A stretch of 64,000 nucleotides of DNA from Alligator mississippiensis (Eukaryota; Chordata; Crocodylia; Alligatoridae), in assembly GCF_030867095.1 (NCBI RefSeq), contig NC_081824.1:254635956-254699955 (forward strand), written 5' to 3'. Below the pieces are notes generated by a model that was given only the letters and a program-made list of their open reading frames with translations, was not told the DNA's origin and ran no database searches. This document shows, piece after piece, positions 33,541-46,142 of this stretch. A program made the translations under genes and the position numbers. Each line of letters begins with the position of its first letter. Position 1 is the stretch's first letter.

Positions 33541-35754
33541 GGGGCAAAGGTTGTGGGGGCAGAGGGCAGGTTTCCCCCCACCCCACCTTGTGGTCTCCCC
33601 TGCACTCTACCTGTCATGTGGTTCCACCCCAGTAATCCAGCCATTCTGGCCTGGGCAAGTAGTGTCTCAGTTCTGGCTTCAGCCTCAAGTCCAGAGATAA
33701 AGCTGGAGCTGAGCTGCCACCTCCCCTCGGCTGGCACTCAAATCCAAAACGAGGCCTTTTTTTCTCTACTGACTGGGCTGAGGTACTGCCTTGCATTCTA
33801 TACTCATGAGTACCACCATGCCCACACAAGGAGAAGCAGGGCTATACCCTTTCTTTAGGTGCAAAAGCTTTTGTTCTGGCACATCATCTCCCTCTACTCC
33901 CAGAAGCATTTCTCCATGTGCTTCATCTGTGGAAAAGCCAGAACAGAGCCCTAGATTTAAGGATTTATTCTGAAATTCAGCAACCAGATGTGTGTGGGAA
34001 TGTCATGTGCAATTCATTTCACTCCCTATTGTGGAAAGGACTCTGTGTTCCTTCTTGAGCCACTGCAGTAGTCAAAAACTCGATAAAGAGTCACAGCAAA
34101 ATATAATGAGCCTGTCTAACTGGAGCTGTCGGCAAATGCCTAAACTACACCAATTCTGCTGCAGTTTCTTTTCCTAGATATTTTTAGTTCACCATTTCAG
34201 TTTTCTTTCCTAATCCTGTATGTACTGGTAACCACTAAAGTTCTGGAGATCTTTGTAACAGGACACAAGGTATCTTCAGCCAATTTTGTGCCTTCAGGAT
34301 CTATGATATGGCAAGCCCCTGGCATTGTCAAAGTCAGGAAAAGTATTTTTAGAGATGTTATAAATAACTCATTCTGACAGAGTGCAAAATTGCTACCTCA
34401 GCATTTATTTGAGCAAAAATCTGGTTTCAATGCAGCTACAGCCTCAGATGTCTAATTCGGGTAGCCTGAGCAATATCATAGAAGATGGACATATTTTTTA
34501 TCCAGAGGGGTTTCTTCAAGTTTGGTTTTTTAAGATCTGGCCATGAACCAAACTGTATCATGTTCAAAGGTTGTGGAAAAATTCATGAATATTGTAGGTC
34601 CAGACACTGAATATTTTACATTGATTTAGGCATTTTGACTTTTGTCTACTGTGTTAAGGAAATGCAGGGGGGGAGGGTGCAAGAGGGAGAAGAGGATTGG
34701 GATAACAAGGACAGGAAAGAACAATCATTTTCTAAGATCTTAGCCAAAAGCTAGAGCCTATTATTTTCAGAGCCATCTCCTCATCCATCAGCTAGTAATC
34801 CTCTCCCACCTCCCTGGATCATTGTGCATGTTACATTATTTTCCAAGATTTCAGCCTTTCTAGACATCCTTAAATGGGAGAATGTACATACCATCCTACA
34901 GCCATTCATTCTGGTGCCCTTAATTGATAGGTGTGTTAATAGTCTTAAGTTTTTCTTCTGCAGAAAAGGATTTTTTTACCTCCAATTGAGGCAGTTGAGT
35001 TGTAAACACAGTCATTTTTCCTGCTGCTGAAACTGTCAAGAATAAGGACTGGAAGCCCCAATCTAACCAATTGTTTAATCTCTTAACTTTAAACACTAAG
35101 GAATTACTCTGGGGTCAATGGGACTTTCCACATGCTTAGAGACATACTTAAGTCCTTTGCTGGGGATAACACATTCTAATGCCTTACATACTTCATCCTG
35201 TTTGGAAGTATTTCTCCCTGCTAAGAAAGAGTTAAAATAATTTTCTTCACTCACTAAAATAGGTGATTCATTACTTCACCTAGATATATGGGCAAGGGAG
35301 TTGCTCTCTATAGAGAGAGGGTTGAGGATATAGGCTAAGCTGTCTTGAAGTCAGGACACTAACAGCAAACATGTGTGGAGAGAAAACTGTACTCACATTG
35401 CCCTAATTTTAGCAGTCTATAGCAAATATTACGATCAGGTCAAGTTCTGAAAGTGTCATTCTATGTCTACATGAAAAAGGAACAAAGAGTTGTCCAGCAG
35501 ATGGAACATCTGTTCATCACCCAAACTATTGATCCTCTAATAACCAAGCAGCGCTGCACTAACGTGAGAGAGATTCTAGCTCAAAGGCCAAAAGCTGTTG
35601 TTTGCCTGACTTCTCGCACTGATGACAATTTTCAAGTCGCTGAAGGGAAGCGATAAAACTCTGGTATATTGTATGCCATGTCCATATTAGATACAAGTTT
35701 ACGTGGGGCAGTTAAGGGACCTTTTTCAGCTAAAGTATGCATGGCAAAGAGGTG
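33541..35754. other. Unannotated DNA up to the PLE truncation point
   Basis: A 67-codon frame at 35453-35656 starts in this stretch and has no recognisable domain. No other element ends found. Confidence 0.35.
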
Positions 35755-36569
35755 CTCTTCGATACAGCCAAGCCCTCAGATACCACCGCATTTGTACTGA
35801 AGAGAACACCCGGGATCGCCACCTCACCAATCCTAAAAAGGCTTTCACCCAGCAAGGACACTCCTCCAGAGAGATAGATCGCACGTTTGAAAGAGCCACC
35901 TAGATACCACGTGAAGAACTGCTGCAGTACAGAAGAAAATCCCCCACAAATCGCACACCACTGGTTATGACCTATCACCCCTCCCTTGAACCTGTACGGA
36001 AAATCGTCAAACAATTGCAACCCATACTAGAAAGAGACCCTATTCTTAAAAAGATCTTCCCAGAGCCACCCATCCTAGCCTTCAGACAAGCACCGAACCT
36101 CGCCAACCTCATCACCAGAAGCAAACTTCCTCAAGCCCAGAACACACCAAAAGGATCCAGACCATGCCAGGACAAGAAATGCAAAACCTGTCAACACATC
36201 TCCACCACCCCCACAATTACTACACCCCACAACAGAGCCATCAGCATCCCAGGATCTTACAGCTGCACCTCCAGAAATGTAATATACCTCATCCAATGCA
36301 CCAAATGCCCTGATGGAAAATATGTAGGAGAGACCAAACAACAACTGCGCACCAGAATGAACGCACACCGGAAATCCATCAAAGACAGAAATACTCAATT
36401 ACCGGTGGGGGCAGATTTCTCACAAGAAAACCACTCTCACTCCAATCTCTCAGTCCTGATCCTAAAAGGAAACTTACACAACACTTCCCAGAGACGAGCC
36501 TATGAACTCCACTTCATCAACCTCCTGGATACTAAAAATCATGGACTAATATTGACATTGGATTTATGA
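35755..36569 (+). pseudogene. PLE C-terminal ORF with GIY-YIG endonuclease, one stop
   Basis: The frame runs 35755-36569 with a single internal TAG at 35901-35903; downstream of it an open segment begins at Met 35967 (200 residues). Counting from that Met, a Cys cluster (C67, C71, C74) precedes the endonuclease; VIYLIQC (105-111) and KYVGET (118-123) supply the GIY-YIG signature tyrosines, and R130 with H134 (RMNAH) follow as in PLE nucleases. In PLEs this domain nicks target DNA for target-primed reverse transcription. The reverse transcriptase is absent, so the peptide could at most be a stand-alone nuclease. Whether it is expressed is unknown. Confidence 0.85.
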
Positions 36570-36784
36570 CACATTATAACCTGCCTGACATCTGACTCCC
36601 TAGGTATCTCTCCACTTTCATCCCTCTTCTCTCCCCCCCCCCCCGCCTGTCTCTCACCCATTGACTCCTCAATCTACATTTTCACTGACTACCTGTCTTG
36701 CATGCATACCAGCCCAGCCGCTGACTTCTTTACTTTTCATTCCATCCAGGAAGAGCACACACCAACTGCTGAAACTTCCTTAGC

Positions 36785-36799
36785 CTGACGAACCTGAAA
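36785..36799 (+). ncRNA. Shortened hammerhead-like core in PLE copy 1
   Basis: CTGACGA (36785-36791) and GAAA (36796-36799) are both intact, followed by GCTTGC, but only 4 nt separate them, too few for a normal stem II. This looks like a deletion within the stem II hairpin. Confidence 0.35.
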
Positions 36800-36885
36800 G
36801 CTTGCTTAATAACTATTCTCCAACTATTTGGGTTGGTCTAATAAAAGATATCAGATTCAGCCAAGGAACCTTGTCTGCCTTTGAT

Positions 36886-38139
36886 TAAGATGACACACAC
36901 TTAGATCCATTTGGCCCACTTTTCCTTCTAGCTGCTGAAACAAATGATGTCACCTCAGCCATTATTTCCCCCGCTGTTTATAGGGCCCTGGGTCCCAATT
37001 CCTAAAAAAGTGGGGGTAGGATCATCTCTATTAGGGCAGGAAAGCCACAAGAGGAAGCCAGATGGCAATTTTGAGTAGAGAGGAAGCCCTCCAAGTGGAA
37101 GAGAGAGGCCCAGAAGAGAAAGCTGTTTCGGAAGTGATGAGTAAAAGAGCTAATTTATATTTTAATGATTAAAGAGAGATTAAAAGCCAATGGCATCATG
37201 ATTTAAACTATGCAGCTGGTGGATGTCTTTGTCTTCTGGTCAATGAAGCTGAATTATGAGACTGAGGGAACTTCAAAAGTGTTAAAAGATGTTATAATAA
37301 TAAGGAAGCTCTGCAATTATAGAGAGATTATTGTATATAATATGTAAGTGGATTGCACTTAAAAAGCCTCATCAAACTAATTTCCACAGCAACTCATTGA
37401 TGCCACAGATGAGGACTTCAGGTGGGAGAATGAGCAATAGGAACGAATGAACACTTAAGAAACAAAGTCCTCGTTTTTATGCTAATATCCTTGTGCTGTG
37501 CAGAAGGAGAGAAGAGAAAATGGAAAGAGTCTTAATGCTGTGGTAGTACTGCCATAGTAGTAGTGGAATAGGAGCTTCCACTGATGCAGAGCTGATTTCC
37601 CTCTCAAGTAAATGTTTACCACAGTTGTTCATGAGACAGCAGCAGCTGTAACACTCCTACAATCCCAGCATATTTTGTTATGATTAAAAAAAAAATCAAT
37701 TCCTGTCTGATGTAATCAGAGTGACAGAGATTCATCTGGCATTGGGGGTTTTGGGTGTTAATATCTTTTTATCCTTCTCTCAGTAGGCAGTCAACACAGG
37801 CGTTACTCTCATGGGATTGTACAAAAGGCTTATCTTTTTTCCATAGGGGATGGCTAGTAGAACGTTCTGTAACATTAAAATGACATTTCAAATGAAATTT
37901 ATATGTAACATACAGGTTTACTATGCCTGTCAAGCAACCTCAGAGCTTTATTCTAAACAATCTCCCCCACCACCACATTTGTTTGTCATTTTCTGTAGCC
38001 TCCTGGCTTCTTGTAATCAGTTTAAACTGCTTGCTCTTCAGGGCAGGGGCATAGTTTATTCTGTAGGTAAAGTATTGTGCATAGTTATATTACTAGTATA
38101 TATAGAACTTATCTCATCTTTTCCCTGGACTCTCTAAAT
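36886..38139. other. Unannotated DNA
   Basis: No gene or element ends recognised. Confidence 0.4.
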
Positions 38140-38367
38140 AAGTGGTTTTCAAGCTGTATTTGGGGAACCCTGGGGTTCCATGCTAGATCACAAGGGGTTC
38201 TGCAAAGGGATTGTGGGTAATAGTGGACCAGGATGGGAAGCGGTGCGCTGCCATTGCTGGGCCAAGTTGCCTGGCTCTGTGTCAGTCTTCAGGATAGGGG
38301 TGGGGGTTCTGTGGCAGAAGTAATGATATGAAAGGGTTCAGGGCTTTAGGAAGTTTGAAAACCACTG
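38140..38367. mobile_element. hAT MITE (AGTGGTTTTCAA ends)
   Basis: Begins AGTGGTTTTCAAGC and ends GTTTGAAAACCACTG, near-perfect inverted repeats of the CAGTGGTTYTCAA class used by Charlie-like hATs. Length is about 228 bp. The flanking octamers no longer match, so the duplication has decayed or the end is trimmed. No coding capacity. Confidence 0.75.
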
Positions 38368-38742
38368 TAGTGATTATTATACCCTCTTGTTCTTTTAAGG
38401 CCCAATGTCTATTGCAGTCAATAAAGATCTCTGGCTAGATCCAAGAACGGACTTGAGCAGCTTACTTACAGATGACTGTCCCCCAAAGGAGAAGGCACAA
38501 CCCTGTGTTAGGTGCTCCCCTCTCCCCCTCCTTTCATAGGACACAAGAGGGAATCCGCCAGAATGGGGTCCAAAACAGGCAGCACGCTGAGTGCAGAGCA
38601 GCCAAAAGGAAATGTTAAGGACAGGGATGTCTGAAATGGGTAGGCACCTGGCTTGGGGCTTCAGTGAGGCATCTCCAAAATTCAGAAACTTTCCCTGAGG
38701 GTAGAAAACTGCAATTGTTATTTCAAAAAACTGAGCAAGGAA

Positions 38743-39290
38743 CCTGATTTGGGGGTTTTTTTATCATGGAAAATCAGAACACCCCCTGCCACTCCTCCCA
38801 CCAGGACATGGGTCCAGCTGTGGCTGTCCTCCCTGCCCCACTGCTTTGTGGCACTGAGCAGCCCTGATATGCTGGTGCCCTGTCCATGCCATTGCCCCTC
38901 ACTCCCCACCCACAGCCCCTCCACTTCTGCTGGGGCCCCACACTCACCATCCACAGCCCCCTGCTCCCCCAGCCCTGCAGAAGGGGCCCCCCAGCTGCCA
39001 GGGCTATGGACCCAGGGGGCTAGTGACCCAGGTCTGCAGCCCCCTGCCCCTGCAGTAGTGCCCGAGCCCCAGCTGCTGCCTGCAGGAGGTGGCCGTGGCC
39101 GCGGCTGCGGCACAGCAGAGTGAAGAGCCCTGCCCCATGGGTGGCATGGCTGGAATGGAGCCCATGGGGGGCGATGCAGGCTGTCGGCTCAGTGCTCGCT
39201 GCCCTCCACCTGGGGGCCTCTGTGGCCCAATGTGCGGGACCTGGCACGACAGGGCAGAGGGGGTGGGGAAACTCATTGCAATTTCCTCTG
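38743..39290 (+). mobile_element. H4: internal fragment of the H family
   Basis: TTTTTTTATCATGGAAAATC followed by the GC-rich block (CAGCCCTGATATGCTGGTGC and so on) matches H1-H3, but both terminal regions and the 3' subterminal units are missing. The fragment ends near GAAACTCATTGCAATTTCC. A D-type right terminus, CATGTAGATGCACCCC, follows at 39331-39346, suggesting a rearrangement or a later insertion that removed the end. Confidence 0.75.
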
Positions 39291-39349
39291 GTTCAGTCAG
39301 CCCCAGAGTTTATTGCTTTGTGTTAATTTGAACATGTAGATGCACCCCG

Positions 39350-42300
39350 TGAGTAAGAAACATGTCATTATTACTGTGACTAATTGTAATGAAAGGTTCA
39401 ATGCTATGTTTTGTGCTGCACAAATGCAGGAAGAAGACAGCTCTTTCTGAAGCCGTGTCCATCAAAGGCCCTTATTCTGTAAAGCCACATAGCTGGACCT
39501 ACCACTTTCACCATGTGGAATCCTACTGATTTGAAGGGCTGCCACGTATTGACATCTAAAATTTGCAAAACCAGGATTTCAGGTTATAAAGAAAAATATA
39601 AAGGAATACTTTTTAAACTCCAGGGATTGGTGAGGTAGATGGATCAGCTGTGAAGGAATAAATACCCCAAACTGTCATTGTACTTAACCTATAATCATAG
39701 ATATGATACTATATAAAAGCAAATCCCTTGTTAAATTGTAATTCTGCTCTGTTACTGCTCAAAATTGCAATTACCTTAATGAACACATTTGTTTATGTAA
39801 ACAGTCATCCCTTGGAATATTCTAATGAACTAATATACATGTGAAGCACTCATTTCTTCCTGCACACTTATTTTATCTACATTTCTATATACAAAGCATT
39901 GAATGCACATTACTGGATTAATTCTATGTCTGGCATTAGGGACTCATCTCTCAAGTAAGGCCACACTGTCTCCCTAATTCTAGCTAGGAGAATTATACCT
40001 TTTTGCTGTTAGGTAACACAGAGATAAAGGGCTGGATCCTAATGGTATAACACTGAAGCCAATAGTTCTACACAGATTTACAGCATCTGACAATCTGGCC
40101 CAAGGGCTCTGGATCTGATTTAGATCCAATGATCTGCCCCTCATTTAGTCATTTGACACATACTTTGCAATGATGAAAATAATATTAAATAAAAAAGTAG
40201 TAATTCATGCTGGGGTAGAGACACTGGGAAAGATACAGTCCAAAAGTGAATTGGGCCCTAACTGGTTCCTTGATCATTCAACAGTACAAGAATTAGTGAG
40301 TCTAATGCATTCCCCACTGTGCTGTAGAAACAAGGAAGGAGTTATTAGAGCACATTTTCTTCAATTTTTATGTGCTGTCCTGAGATGCATTTGATCAGTT
40401 CACACATACAGCTAATACTAATTTCTTGGGGGATGTCAGCATTATGCGCAATTTTGTGAGTCATCTTGGCTTTCACGGCATGCCTGGGGTGTCACAGGAA
40501 AGAGGAGTAGTGAGAAAATAGGTGCAGTGGAGAAAAGATTTTTTCTCCTCCTGAAGGCATTTCTCAGCTCCTTTATTTTGTAGGTACAGTGTCTTATGCA
40601 ATAGGGTCTATTCCAGACACTACCCTACTTGTAAGTACTAAATGATCATTTGGATGTCAAACTGTTTTTACTGAGATAAAATGTTTATAATTATACTGGA
40701 TAAAAGTGCCTCTTATCAGTCAGCCAGCTGTGCAAAGAGATAGTATTTTACTGTTTCACTTTGTCTGTACGTGTGTGGTTGGGTAATAGATGCTTGAGAG
40801 AAAACAGGATAGTTGTTACATTTTCTCTTAGGTCCTGCAGACAGCACATGTGACAAGCATGGAAACAAAAGTCACTTCAAATACCAAAAGCCTGGCAGTG
40901 ATGAGCAGGCTTACAGCTCAAAGTCTCAAACAGTTCTGTCCCTTTCTTTTGCCATTCTTTCCAGAGATCACTCAGAAGTTACAACAATATGGATAAAGGG
41001 AGAATGACCACTATTGATTGGTTCACTTTTATTTTTAGATACCCTGGTACTTTAAAGCTGCTCTTTTATTTTTCACTTTTTCCTATTGAAAGAGTACCTT
41101 CAGACTCAAAGGAGAGAAAAATCCCAGCTGTAAACTGGACCTGCTGTCTTCTCACAGCTGTGATGGTCATGGGTACTTTCTTTTACATTAGTGGTCTGTA
41201 ACAGCCTTATAGCTGGAATTTGCACTTTAGCCTTTATCCTCAAATATGTGTGCATATCCTCAAATATTCTCAATGATACACCTCAATATATCATTAATCT
41301 TACACTGTAACTACTCATGTACACAAAGTTAAGCATATGCTTAAAATCTGTAGTGGGGGGCTTATGGCCTGATGTCTATTCTTAATTTGGCTCTCAGTCA
41401 TTGTCCAGAATCATACAGGTGGATTTCATTCTATATTTTAGTCAATACACACAATACACCTTGCTGCTGCTATAGCTTTAATCTCAGGAAACATAAAGCA
41501 TCTGGCTAGTAGGTGCCTTTGTAAACTCAACAAAAGCAATGCTTGATTGAGGTATATAGGGGAAAGATCCACAATGTCTCATTTGACAGGGTTACTGATA
41601 TATCACCAATCAAAGCTATCAGTATTGCTGGTTTAATCAGTTAGTTTCCAACCCTGGAGAATAACTCATTAAAGCGGGGCACAAAAGAGAAAGCAGTTCA
41701 ATGGGTTTTTCAATGATACATAAATAAAACTCCCTTGTCATGGTACATTCTATGTAGCTGCAAAAATAGCATAAAAGCAGACATTGATCTAGAAGCCCAG
41801 TACACTGGGATTTATAAAGAAGGGGAGAAGCTTTTCAATCATTGACAGCAACAGTGTTCCTGAAGCTGGTAAGAGGTTCATGTTGGTATTGGAGACCCAT
41901 CAGGTGACCCTGAGTCAGAGTGGAGAAGTCCTTTACCTTGATGGAATAAGCTCAAGTGATAAAGATAATGAAGCTGGTTTGATGGGGAATAGGAAGGGCA
42001 GCTCAACAAGATCTAATCTGCATTTAAAGGCAAAACATCCATTCCCTACCCATGCTATCTTTTCCTGTGGTTGCAGCCAGCATTGCTGATTATTGTGGTC
42101 TCTAGATGGAATTATGGGCTTCTCAAAGATGTTATTTGCAGACCTTATTTGCTGGAGATAGCTCTATGCCAACAGTAAATCAGTTCATTATAGTATTTAC
42201 TGAATGTGCAGGAGGTTTTTTACCTCTCTCAAAATGCCATGACATCTGCAAAGCACTTATTAAAACTTGACTTCCTTCCCACCTCTAAACCCTTCCATTT

Positions 42301-42885
42301 AGGAAAATGCATATACAACACACAATGGAGCAGCGTGTTAGGAAACAATCTAAAAGTGTGCATTAGTTGTTTCTTGGAGAAGATCACAAGTATTTTAATT
42401 AACTTTTTGTATACAAGGTCACTGATCTTTGAAGAAGTGATCATGCCCATATAGATTTATTTCCATTACGGTGATCTTAAAAACAACAAAGGTAACTTAT
42501 TTTCTTTTTGTGTCCTTCCCGACAAAGTGTTTACTTACAGCACCACTGAAATGCAGCCACTCATGGAGGGATGGGTGGCAGAAGATACATAGCTCTGTGA
42601 AAACCACAGCCTGAGAAGGGGAAGAGAATTTGTTCATGATCACTGAAACAGACTTGAAAAGGGCTATGGCATCTTTACCGTATTTTCAATGTGACTTTTA
42701 CATGTCCTTGCTAAAAGATTTCTGCACTGCAAAGCACACAGTATTCAATTTACCTGCAACATCTCAGAACAATTACCAGATGTACTCTAATGAACTGTGC
42801 AGTAATGGTCTGCATGAAAAAGGCAACAGTGCAATCTTTGGATGTCTAAAAGAAAGACTCTCAAGGAGAAGAGAAGTGATCTTGC
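39350..42885. other. Unannotated DNA with an ancient-repeat scrap
   Basis: 40028-40110 (GGCTGGATCCTAATGGTATAACACTGAAGCC... CAATCTGGCCC) resembles an old sauropsid interspersed repeat. No coding exon or transposon end otherwise recognised over about 3.5 kb. Confidence 0.35.
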
Positions 42886-42887
42886 TT

Positions 42888-43255
42888 CTGCACAAAGCAG
42901 ATGGCTGCTAGAATGCTGTGTCGTATTCCAGAATACTTCCAGTAGAATGTGGAAACACTGGAGAAAAGTCAAATGATGGCCACAGAAATGATCCAGACCT
43001 GGAAAATAAGCCTGACAATATGAGGCTTTAGGAACTCAATCTATTAAGTTTATTAAAGAAAAGGTTGAGATGTGATTTGATCATTGTGTACACATGGAAA
43101 AAGAAAAGAAATTTGATAACAGAAGTTCTGGAAGGTGCATGTTTGCAGGGGAAGGGAGTTGAATCTTGTAGACAAGATTATAACTAGAGCCAAAGACCTG
43201 CATTTGAAGTTGGACAAATTCAACCTTGAAATATAAGACACAATTTCCTACTGCA
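42888..43255 (+). mobile_element. Degraded CR1 fragment
   Basis: Phrases such as GGAAACACTGGAGAAAAGTC, GGCCACAGAAATGATC, TTGAGATGTGATTTGATCATTGTGTACA and AGCCAAAGACCTGCATTTGAAG follow the order of the CR1 ORF2 3' region. The divergence and several gaps make this an old copy with no open frame. Confidence 0.7.
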
Positions 43256-44310
43256 ATGAAGGCAATTAAACATTTGAACAGCTTTGTTGTGGGTTGTTTA
43301 AAAGACCACTTAGTCTTTAAAATAGGATTAAATATCTTTCAAAATTACATGATTTAATCTAGTTTCTGGAAACTATTCTATGGTTTTTCTATACAACAGG
43401 TCAAGCTACATGATAGTCCTTTTTTGAAGTTAGGGTTTAAGGTGTCCTAGCATATTAAACGCAATATTTAGGCCACTGAGTAGCTCAGGTCTGCCAAGCA
43501 TCTATGATTTTCTAATGATGATAATGATGATTTTCTGTGATGGTAGTTTTAAGCTACAAACTTCTCACGTTAACTTAATCTTACAGTTTCTTGCAGACAA
43601 GAGGTCAAATCTTCCCATTTCCTGGCACATCCTCTAGACTTTATAGAAAATGAAGCCTCAGTTGCAGAAATACCCATCACAACAAGAAGCCATACAGTGG
43701 ACAGTAAGCTTCAGTAGAAGAGAAAGCACAGCCCCTCAGGGGTTTCCAAAAAACCTGCACTCTAAAGGTGGTGGGGCGGGAACAAGGGTGGTAGTTCATT
43801 TCTCTCCAGAGCTTCTGTAGTATCTGTGGCATCTCCAGATTCTAGAGGAGAGGACCCTCTCTCCTGCTTCCTGAAACTCCCTGATGCAAAGGCCGGTGAT
43901 TTAGACTTTGTTTCAGGGTCAGGATAACTTAATTTAACATGCTTCACTGTACACTGTACTTGAAGGCATGATCTGGATGACAGCATTTTAGCACAAGTTG
44001 GATTCCAAGCAATTTTCTTTCACTGACTACATCTTTCCTCCACCTAAGAGCACTCATAGTAAGAGGGAATGCCATTACATTTCTATAAGTAAGCTAGTTA
44101 TTAACTATCTAAGCATCACAAAAGTCTTATGCTCACAAACACATTGAGACTTGTATATGCTGTTTCTACAAGTTTCACTTTACCAAAAGGCTGCAATCCT
44201 GTGAGTATTTATACTTGCACTACACTTTGTTAGAAGTGCCGTATTGTAGAAGGGCTAATTACTTGTATCAACGGAGAATGTATGTTGCTATATATATGTG
44301 ACCGATCCCA
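43256..44310. other. Unannotated DNA
   Basis: Nothing recognised. Confidence 0.4.
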
Positions 44311-44317
44311 AGTTCAG

Positions 44318-44425
44318 CCACAGAGTCATGAAAAAGCAGGGCTAGGAGAGACCTCCAGAAGTCATCCACTCCAACCCGCTGCCTGAGGCAGGATCATCCC
44401 TATCCAAACCATCCTACACAATCCA
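44318..44425 (-). mobile_element. CR1 3' end fragment, reverse orientation
   Basis: CAGGGCTAGGAGAGACCTCC, AAGTCATCCACTCCAACCCG and TGCCTGAGGCAGGATCATCC are the reverse complement of a CR1 tail region. Truncated and diverged. Confidence 0.7.
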
Positions 44426-45364
44426 CTGTTTTTATGTTAAGGGAAGCTTCTGCATTTATTTCCATCTGGATTCATTAGCTTCTACTTTTCTATGGGTCAA
44501 CTCGGTAATTTTTAATTTTTTTTGCCTTAAGTTGGCTCCTTCATTTTTTTTTTCATAGACTAGAAATAAAACCCGTCAGATCATTTTTAAAGATGTTTCA
44601 GTGGATATTTTCATTATTTTTTTTGGTAAATTCCTTAAATGTCTGGCCAAATATCAATCTCTGGTAAGCTCTGTCCAATACTGATTTGCTCTCTGACATT
44701 GCCTAGATCCCCAAGGCTTTCAGTAACAAAAGACAGGATGCTGTATATATGGGGAGGGAGAAGGGGGGGAATGACAGCCTAAGGATTAACCTGCTTGTTG
44801 ATATTCATGTTCCAGTACATCCCCAGACAAACAGAATACTCCAGGGGTCAGGCTTCATCCTAATCAGAAAGGAGAGAATACAGATTGTTTTGATCAGCAC
44901 TACATGTGTCTGGAAGGCTAATCCAAAATTAATTAGATCTGGGCTGCATAAAATTCATTTGGATTTGTAAACACAGTGACTGGGGTACAAGGATTAGGCA
45001 GATAGAAAATGGATAAGGTAACTAATTTGTAGGTTGATGATGCTTTAATAATGTCACAAATGTGCTTCTTTGTCTTAATAATTGCCAAAAAATTGGGAAT
45101 ATTTTACTGTAAATGAGTGTGTGTAGGCAGCATTTCTTGTAAAAATGAAGATGTTTTTACCAGCCAGAATGAGAAACAGATGGAAAACCATTTAGTAACC
45201 ATTATTTAAACAATATTCAAATGAAGATTTCCATTCTGGAAAGCTCAAGTAAATTACAAAAAAGCGCAGCCATCTCAGAACCAGAGATTGTAAATTATTT
45301 TGAACTAATTATTATCTTGGCAACTTTTTAAAACCAGGGGCCAGATTTCCTGAAAGCGTAAGCT
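44426..45364. other. Unannotated DNA
   Basis: AT-rich, with T-runs at 44515-44555. Nothing recognised. Confidence 0.4.
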
Positions 45365-45734
45365 GACATAGGCAGAGGTGTAACAAGCAGAGTTGGCTCC
45401 TGGAGCAAACTCAGTGGGAGGGCAGGGAGGGCAGGGAGCGTGCACAGAATTCGAGGGGCATTGCACGGTTCCAAGGGCGCAGCAGTCACCTCCATGCTGG
45501 GAACTCATAAAAAGTGCCTGGCTGAGCTGCTAGTGATCCTGCATGCTGTGCCTGGCCCAGTTGTTCTTAAAGCAGCAGCAGCAGGTTCCAGGGACTGTTT
45601 TGGAGTTCCTGGCATGGGTATATTTCCATAGTGTGGACTCTGTAGTGGTAGAGGGTAATTCTAGTGCCCTCCTACTTTGGCATCTGGGGCAGATGCCCTT
45701 CTTGCCTACCCCTAATTATGCTACTGGACATAGG
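45365..45734. mobile_element. 354-bp hAT MITE with perfect 8-bp TSD
   Basis: The element 45373-45726 starts CAGAGGTGTAACAAGCAG and ends CCCCTAATTATGCTACTG, imperfect inverted repeats of the CAGTGGCGTAAYTAGG hAT class. It is bracketed by gacatagg (45365-45372 and 45727-45734), an exact 8-bp duplication. The right duplication overlaps the first bases of the next hAT element, so this copy landed at that element's edge. No coding capacity. Confidence 0.85.
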
Positions 45735-45964
45735 TGGTTCTCAAATTTTTTAGAATTGAGGCACCCCTCATTAGACTCAAGGCACTCCTTCATAACTCGA
45801 CAATTGAGAGGCACTCCAGTTCAAACCCTAACTTATTTATTACAGTGCTTACCTCCTTGTAGAGGGGCTGCACTTATCTGCTTATTTCTTTATACTTGGT
45901 TCATCTCATCACACCTCATGGCTCCCTTCAAAGGATCTCACGATGTCCTGGTTGAGAATTACTG
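45732..45964. mobile_element. hAT MITE (GTGGTTCTCAA ends)
   Basis: AGGTGGTTCTCAAATTTT at the left and GGTTGAGAATTACTG at the right are decayed CAGTGGTTCTCAA-type inverted repeats. Internal GAGGCACYCC phrases recur. The duplication is not preserved. It predates the neighbouring insertion at its left edge. Confidence 0.65.
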
Positions 45965-46142
45965 GTTCATTCAATTTACCCTGTGCCAATTTATAACAGC
46001 AAATGATCTGGTCCTATATTCGAGAACTGTGGAAAATAGCATAGGGCTATGGCACTATTATGGTAGCATTTAAGTGCCATGGGTAGTAGTGCTTTATAGG
46101 ACTGTTGATATGCTGCTTGTGTGAACAAGAGTAGTTTGTCTA

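Larger units (their letters stand above)
35755..36885 (+). mobile_element. PLE copy 1: 5'-truncated Penelope-like element
   Basis: Homology to PLE proteins starts abruptly near 35755 (ALRYHRIC, just after the RT thumb) and runs through the GIY-YIG endonuclease to a 3' region ending GGTTGGTCTAATAAAAGATA then CCAAGGAACCTTGTCTGCC. The reverse transcriptase itself is missing through 5' truncation. The 3' UTR carries a C12 run (36633-36644) and hammerhead-like boxes at 36785. The reading frame has one internal stop only, so this is the youngest-looking retroelement in the window. It cannot mobilise itself. Confidence 0.85.

Noticed and set aside
40813-41007. Candidate exon after a CTCTTAG acceptor
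   Set aside because: The pyrimidine tract is short, no donor site is convincing, and the peptide has no recognisable family.
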